From an uncultured Saprospiraceae bacterium (GTDB lineage Bacteria > Bacteroidota > Bacteroidia > Chitinophagales > Saprospiraceae), in the NCBI GenBank assembly GCA_937959095.1, contig CALGLY010000078.1, positions 1 through 7,209 on the forward strand: DNA of 7,209 nucleotides, read 5' to 3'. The position numbers and the translations under genes are program-made. The notes below the pieces were generated by a model. That model had not been told where the DNA came from, did no database searches, and worked only from the letters and a program-made list of their open reading frames with translations. Shown here one piece after another: positions 4,301 to 7,209 of the stretch (positions are counted from its first letter, which is position 1; every line of letters starts with the position of its first letter).

Positions 4301-6319
4301 ATGAAGTATTTGTACTACAGCGTACTCAGCCTATTATTTTGCGGGCTATTCGCACTCCAAACCACCGCACAAAGTGCCACGATGACCTTTATGCCTTCCC
4401 AAGATAATAGCCTCTATGAAGAAGCTTCAGGCGAGGGTACGGTCAGCAACGGGCAGGGAAAGCACCTCTATGCGGTGCGCACCAACCAAGGATTGGCACG
4501 CCGAGGCTTACTACAATTCGACCTATCGGCTATCTCTAGCGATGCAGCGATTGAAAGCGTAGAACTCATCCTAAATGTGACGAAAACACGTGGCGGCGAA
4601 CAAGACATCAGCCTACATCGCGTACTTACGGCTTGGGGCGAAGCAGAATCGGTAGCACCAGGTGAAGGAGGCGAAGGCGCACCCGCACAAGGAGGCGATG
4701 CGACTTGGGTACATGCCATGAGTCCAGATGTATTTTGGAATACACCAGGTGGCGATTTCGTAGAAGGCGCAAGTGCTACTAGTTCTGTCAATTTATTAGA
4801 AAATGTAAGTTGGTCGGGTGATGGCTTGGTGAAAGATGTACAAAGTTGGATTGAAAACCCAGACCAAAACTTCGGTTGGGCAATCGTGACAGAAGAATTG
4901 GTAAACCGACAATCAAAGCGATTCAGTTCAAGAGAAGGGAATAATCCGCCTATACTAATGGTCACTTACGCACCACCAATAGAAAGTGATAACATTGACT
5001 TGGAACTAAGCCTAAGAACAGAAAACGAAGAATTGGCAAAATTCACGCCGCAACCGATGAGCCTTCAATTATCCAATACAAGCAGCACCGAAGCAACGGG
5101 CGTAACAGTAAGTTTGCCGCTTCCTTCAGGTCAAGTAGTTGTGGTAGGTGGCACTACGCCAGAGGTATCACAAGGTAGTTATAATGTATTCGATGGCGCT
5201 TGGGAAGTAGGCACGCTAGGCGCGGGCGAAAGCGCAACCTTAGATATTATGCTTTTTCCACTTTCGGATGACTATGTACCTTATGCACAAGTGACTACTG
5301 CCGATCAAATGGATAGCGACTCTAGCCCAAACAATGGCGTATGTTGCTACGAAAATGAAGACGACGAAGCCAGCTTACTCGGCATGGCAGAGCCAACTTG
5401 TATGCTACTCGATGTTATTGATTTGCCAGAGGATGTCTGCGCACTTTGCATTGATGAGATTTCGGTCTTCATGTGGAACGACGAATTATATGTAGTAGAA
5501 TTGAACGGACCAATTAATGAATGTTCAGATGGATTGACGCGCGTAATTGATTGCGAAGGCAATGAAGTATGTCGTGACGGTGGCTTTGCAGGATTCAGAG
5601 AATGTGAGCGCATGGGCTTCTATGAAGAAGCTGTAAAAGTGGAAACCTTAGCCGCTTGCAACATCAGACAAAACGTCGATTTATCGCTAAGTGTCTCTAC
5701 TACTAATCCAGATATTAGTCAATGGCAAAGCGGTTCTTTCACCCTGAATATTTCAAATACAAGCGGAAATGAAGCTACAGGCGTGCGGGTAGAATTGCTT
5801 TTAAATTCAGATGAAGTGGTGCAAGTAGGTGGCTCAGAAACGCGCACTTCTTCAGGGAAATACGCGAATGGTGTATGGAGCGACATCACGATTCCAGCAG
5901 GTGGTAGGGCGGTACTTAATATTGATTTATTTAGTAAAGTATCAAATATGCAGTTCTACGCACAAGTAACCGCAGCCGACCAAGACGATTTCGATTCCAC
6001 ACCAAACAATGGTGCATGTTGCGAAGCCAATGAAGACGATGAAGTCGTATTCAGGAGTGGAAATGCAGGGAATAACAACCTAGCGATAACTGGCACAGCG
6101 CAAGCGACTAGCAGCATCTACCCGAATCCGGTGCAGGATGTGCTACACATCACTACCGCACAAGAAGCGGCAGCCTACCAAATCTTAGACCTAACAGGCA
6201 AAGTGGTACAAGCTGGACAATTGAACTACAGCACTACCCTATCGCTACAAGACCTAGCGAGTGGGATGTATATTTTGAAGATAGAAAATGAAACGCCTAC
6301 CCGCTTGGTGAAGCAGTAG
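4301..6319 (+). CDS. Secreted multidomain protein: DNRLRE domain, two DUF11-like repeats, Cys-rich insert, T9SS sorting domain
   Basis: This 672-residue protein is probably exported by Sec and then by the type IX system to the cell surface or medium. Parts in order: signal peptide 1-24 (hydrophobic core SLLFCGLFALQ, cut near AQ/S). DNRLRE-type domain about 26-225, recognised by RRGLLQFDLSAI, GDATWVHA, VQSWIENPDQNFGW and SSREGNNPPILMVTY; such domains occur in carbohydrate-binding or surface proteins. DUF11-like repeat 229-358. Cys-rich insert 360-455 with eight cysteines (367, 380, 383, 408, 418, 424, 435, 453), which loosely recalls short Bacteroidota lipoprotein domains. Second DUF11-like repeat 455-584. 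Type A sorting domain about 597-672, with YPNPVQDVLHI and the end GMYILKIENETPTRLVKQ. Both repeats end in a near-identical block, D-x-D-S-x-P-N-N-G-x-C-C then E-x-N-E-D-D-E. No catalytic domain is visible, so an adhesive or structural role is more likely than enzymatic. The gene stands alone between a patterned leader and a strong terminator. Confidence 0.9.
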   Translation: MKYLYYSVLSLLFCGLFALQTTAQSATMTFMPSQDNSLYEEASGEGTVSNGQGKHLYAVRTNQGLARRGLLQFDLSAISSDAAIESVELILNVTKTRGGEQDISLHRVLTAWGEAESVAPGEGGEGAPAQGGDATWVHAMSPDVFWNTPGGDFVEGASATSSVNLLENVSWSGDGLVKDVQSWIENPDQNFGWAIVTEELVNRQSKRFSSREGNNPPILMVTYAPPIESDNIDLELSLRTENEELAKFTPQPMSLQLSNTSSTEATGVTVSLPLPSGQVVVVGGTTPEVSQGSYNVFDGAWEVGTLGAGESATLDIMLFPLSDDYVPYAQVTTADQMDSDSSPNNGVCCYENEDDEASLLGMAEPTCMLLDVIDLPEDVCALCIDEISVFMWNDELYVVELNGPINECSDGLTRVIDCEGNEVCRDGGFAGFRECERMGFYEEAVKVETLAACNIRQNVDLSLSVSTTNPDISQWQSGSFTLNISNTSGNEATGVRVELLLNSDEVVQVGGSETRTSSGKYANGVWSDITIPAGGRAVLNIDLFSKVSNMQFYAQVTAADQDDFDSTPNNGACCEANEDDEVVFRSGNAGNNNLAITGTAQATSSIYPNPVQDVLHITTAQEAAAYQILDLTGKVVQAGQLNYSTTLSLQDLASGMYILKIENETPTRLVKQ

Positions 6320-6340
6320 TTTAACTAAAAAAAATATGTG

Positions 6341-6376
6341 AAAAAGCCTTCTGAAGTTATTCAGAAGGCTTTTTTT
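6341..6376 (+). terminator. Rho-independent terminator after the secreted-protein gene
   Basis: The arms 6341-6355 and 6360-6374 are perfect 15-bp complements (core AGCCTTCTGAA) around the loop GTTA. The T run is at 6370-6376. It lies 21 bp after the stop codon. The opposite strand also ends in a T-rich stretch, so it could work in both directions. It isolates the downstream regulator gene from read-through. Confidence 0.93.
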
Positions 6377-6380
6377 ACGG

Positions 6381-6400
6381 TTGCTTTAGTCCTAAAGCAA
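6381..6400. promoter_or_regulatory. Near-perfect palindrome upstream of the Crp/Fnr gene (candidate operator)
   Basis: TTGCTTTAG (6381-6389) and CTAAAGCAA (6392-6400) are perfect reverse complements around a 2-bp centre. The site is 44 bp upstream of the ATG at 6445, right after the terminator. A 20-bp two-fold symmetric site here suits a dimeric regulator such as the Crp/Fnr protein itself, but it does not match the classical TGTGA-N6-TCACA site. No clear TAnnTTTG is seen between it and the gene. Confidence 0.4.
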
Positions 6401-6444
6401 TACCAATCCATACAGTTTATTCATTGCTAATTCTTACTTCTAAG

Positions 6445-7020
6445 ATGGAAAAGTTAATACAAAACATTCTCTCCAAAACACCTTTTATAAAAGACCTAGA
6501 ACCACTTATACAAGACTATTTTAAATTGGAAACTTTACCCAAGAATCACCTCCTACTCAAGGAAAATCAATATTGTCGAAAGCTCTATTTTCTAGAAAAA
6601 GGAACAGTTCGAACCTTTTATACCGCGAAAGACAAGGAAGTATCTTCATGGTTTTACAAAGAAGGGCAATTCTTCACGGCTTGGTATAGTTTCCACGGTA
6701 CACAAGCTAGTTTTGAGGGTATCGAAACCCTAGAAGAATGCCAACTCTACAGCATCGAACGCGAACCCTACCTACAACTCATGGAAAAGCATCCCACCTT
6801 CGAACGCTTCGGACGACTCCTTGCCGAAACCCAATTGAGTTTCATTGATTTTTACAGCAAAGGCTATATGTTTCTGACAGCAAAAGAACGCTACGATTTG
6901 CTCCTCTCCTTCTTCCCTGATATAGAATTGCGCGTAAAACTAGGATACATTGCCTCTCATTTAGGTATTTCACAAGCGACGCTAAGTCGGATTCGGAGTA
7001 AGGGAGTTCCAAAAATCTGA
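6445..7020 (+). CDS. Crp/Fnr-family transcriptional regulator
   Basis: This is a 191-residue cytoplasmic DNA-binding protein. Residues about 15-115 form a cyclic-nucleotide-binding-like beta barrel (LLLKENQYCRKLYFLEKGTVRTFY, broken after 20: key part YFLEKGTVRTFY at 48-59). A dimerisation helix lies near 117-138. A compact C-terminal helix-turn-helix has its recognition part at about 164-186 (LGYIASHLGISQATLSRIRSK). The length suits the short Crp/Fnr-like group common in Bacteroidota. The phosphate-binding segment of cAMP-binding CRP, with its conserved Glu and Arg-Ser, is not evident. Only two cysteines (44 and 99) are present, so neither cAMP binding nor an Fnr iron-sulphur cluster is supported, and the ligand is unknown. 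Start choice: the frame opens with a TTG at 6424, but ATG 6445 gives the usual MEKLIQNI beginning. The gene is isolated by a terminator upstream and a convergent gene downstream, and may be autoregulated through the palindrome at 6381-6400. Confidence 0.88.
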   Translation: MEKLIQNILSKTPFIKDLEPLIQDYFKLETLPKNHLLLKENQYCRKLYFLEKGTVRTFYTAKDKEVSSWFYKEGQFFTAWYSFHGTQASFEGIETLEECQLYSIEREPYLQLMEKHPTFERFGRLLAETQLSFIDFYSKGYMFLTAKERYDLLLSFFPDIELRVKLGYIASHLGISQATLSRIRSKGVPKI

Positions 7021-7044
7021 ATATCCAAACATCTAAATCGAAAC

Positions 7045-7209
7045 CTAATCCATCAACAAAACCGCTGTCTCCGTCATCGTAGCTAAATGATTACGATGAC
7101 GCACCACAAAGTAATAATCTTCATTTGGATCTAAGGTATAGAAGGTGGCACCTAAGGTACCGTCTGTAGAACGTACATAGCCTGTATTATCTAATAAGGC
7201 AGCCGCCCT
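7045..7209 (-). CDS. C-terminal fragment of a probable large secreted protein (5' end outside window)
   Basis: The minus-strand frame is open from the right edge to a TAG at 7045-7047, giving 54 residues. It contains AALLDNTGYVRSTDGTLGAT followed by the block DYYFVVRHRNHLATMTETAV. I recognise the YYxxVRHRNHLxxMT pattern, preceded by an ALL-type segment, from large T9SS-exported or adhesin-like proteins of Bacteroidota, where it lies in a repeat near the C-terminus. This is a memory of the motif, not a database hit. The gene is convergent with the Crp/Fnr gene, with 24 bp between the stops. The stop comes only 12 residues after MT, which seems early, and no sorting domain follows; a shortened or frameshifted gene is possible. 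No hairpin with a T run is seen in the convergent gap. Confidence 0.7.
   Translation of the reverse strand, partial: RAAALLDNTGYVRSTDGTLGATFYTLDPNEDYYFVVRHRNHLATMTETAVLLMD

Noticed and set aside
4468..4965. Minus-strand frame of 165 codons inside the secreted-protein gene
   Set aside because: It lies fully inside the DNRLRE domain coding region, has low-complexity Ser/Pro/Ala content and no recognisable domain; the plus-strand protein is clearly real.
5347..5613. Minus-strand frame of 88 codons inside the Cys-rich part of the secreted protein
   Set aside because: It is Ser-rich, has no motif, and is fully antisense to a well-supported gene.

Overview
The window looks like chromosomal DNA of a Bacteroidota bacterium, most likely a Saprospiria-type gliding or marine member (the class is a guess from protein style). 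The supporting signs are: a type IX secretion (T9SS) C-terminal sorting domain on a large secreted protein; a fused hisIE; a BatD-like protein of the Bacteroidota kind; an ECF sigma factor followed at once by a one-pass membrane protein; and a promoter matching the Bacteroidota pattern TTG-N20-TAnnTTTG. Composition is moderately AT-rich with AT-richer intergenic gaps. I see no rRNA, tRNA, CRISPR array, transposase or phage gene.

Layout. The left part (1-3358) reads entirely on the minus strand. From right to left it holds hisIE (histidine biosynthesis), a BatD-like membrane protein, an ECF sigma factor and, 3 bp after it, an open-ended reading frame for a putative anti-sigma factor. That last gene runs off the left edge, with 268 codons visible. 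It carries a duplicated cytoplasmic motif, one membrane helix and a long Thr/Ser/Glu/Lys-rich periplasmic stretch. This is the layout of the dual-membrane-spanning anti-sigma factors of Bacteroidota, but the decisive C-terminus is outside the window. The sigma gene probably starts at an ATG at 1357 rather than at an upstream TTG.

The middle and right part (3467-7020) reads on the plus strand. First comes a PD-(D/E)XK-fold protein of unknown role, divergent from hisIE. Next is a 672-residue secreted multidomain protein: signal peptide, DNRLRE domain, DUF11-like repeat, Cys-rich insert, second DUF11-like repeat and T9SS sorting domain. A textbook rho-independent terminator follows it. Last is a Crp/Fnr-type regulator with a near-palindrome just upstream. 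At the right edge the last 54 codons of a minus-strand gene run convergently towards the regulator; they resemble a motif of large secreted Bacteroidota proteins.

How the genes relate. Only the sigma/anti-sigma pair forms a clear functional unit. hisIE and the BatD-like gene could share a transcript (79 bp gap), but both appear without their usual partners. The intergenic DNA is more patterned than expected. Heptamer repeats of the type GTAGAAR sit in two separate gaps, one beside a small hairpin and the other as the arms of an inverted repeat. A 12-bp direct repeat precedes the secreted-protein gene, and a 14-bp-arm inverted repeat lies between the BatD-like and sigma genes. I see no strong case for a wholly new defence or mobile system. 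The best leads are the sigma/anti-sigma unit, the secreted protein's domain combination, the repeat family and the orphan nuclease-fold protein.
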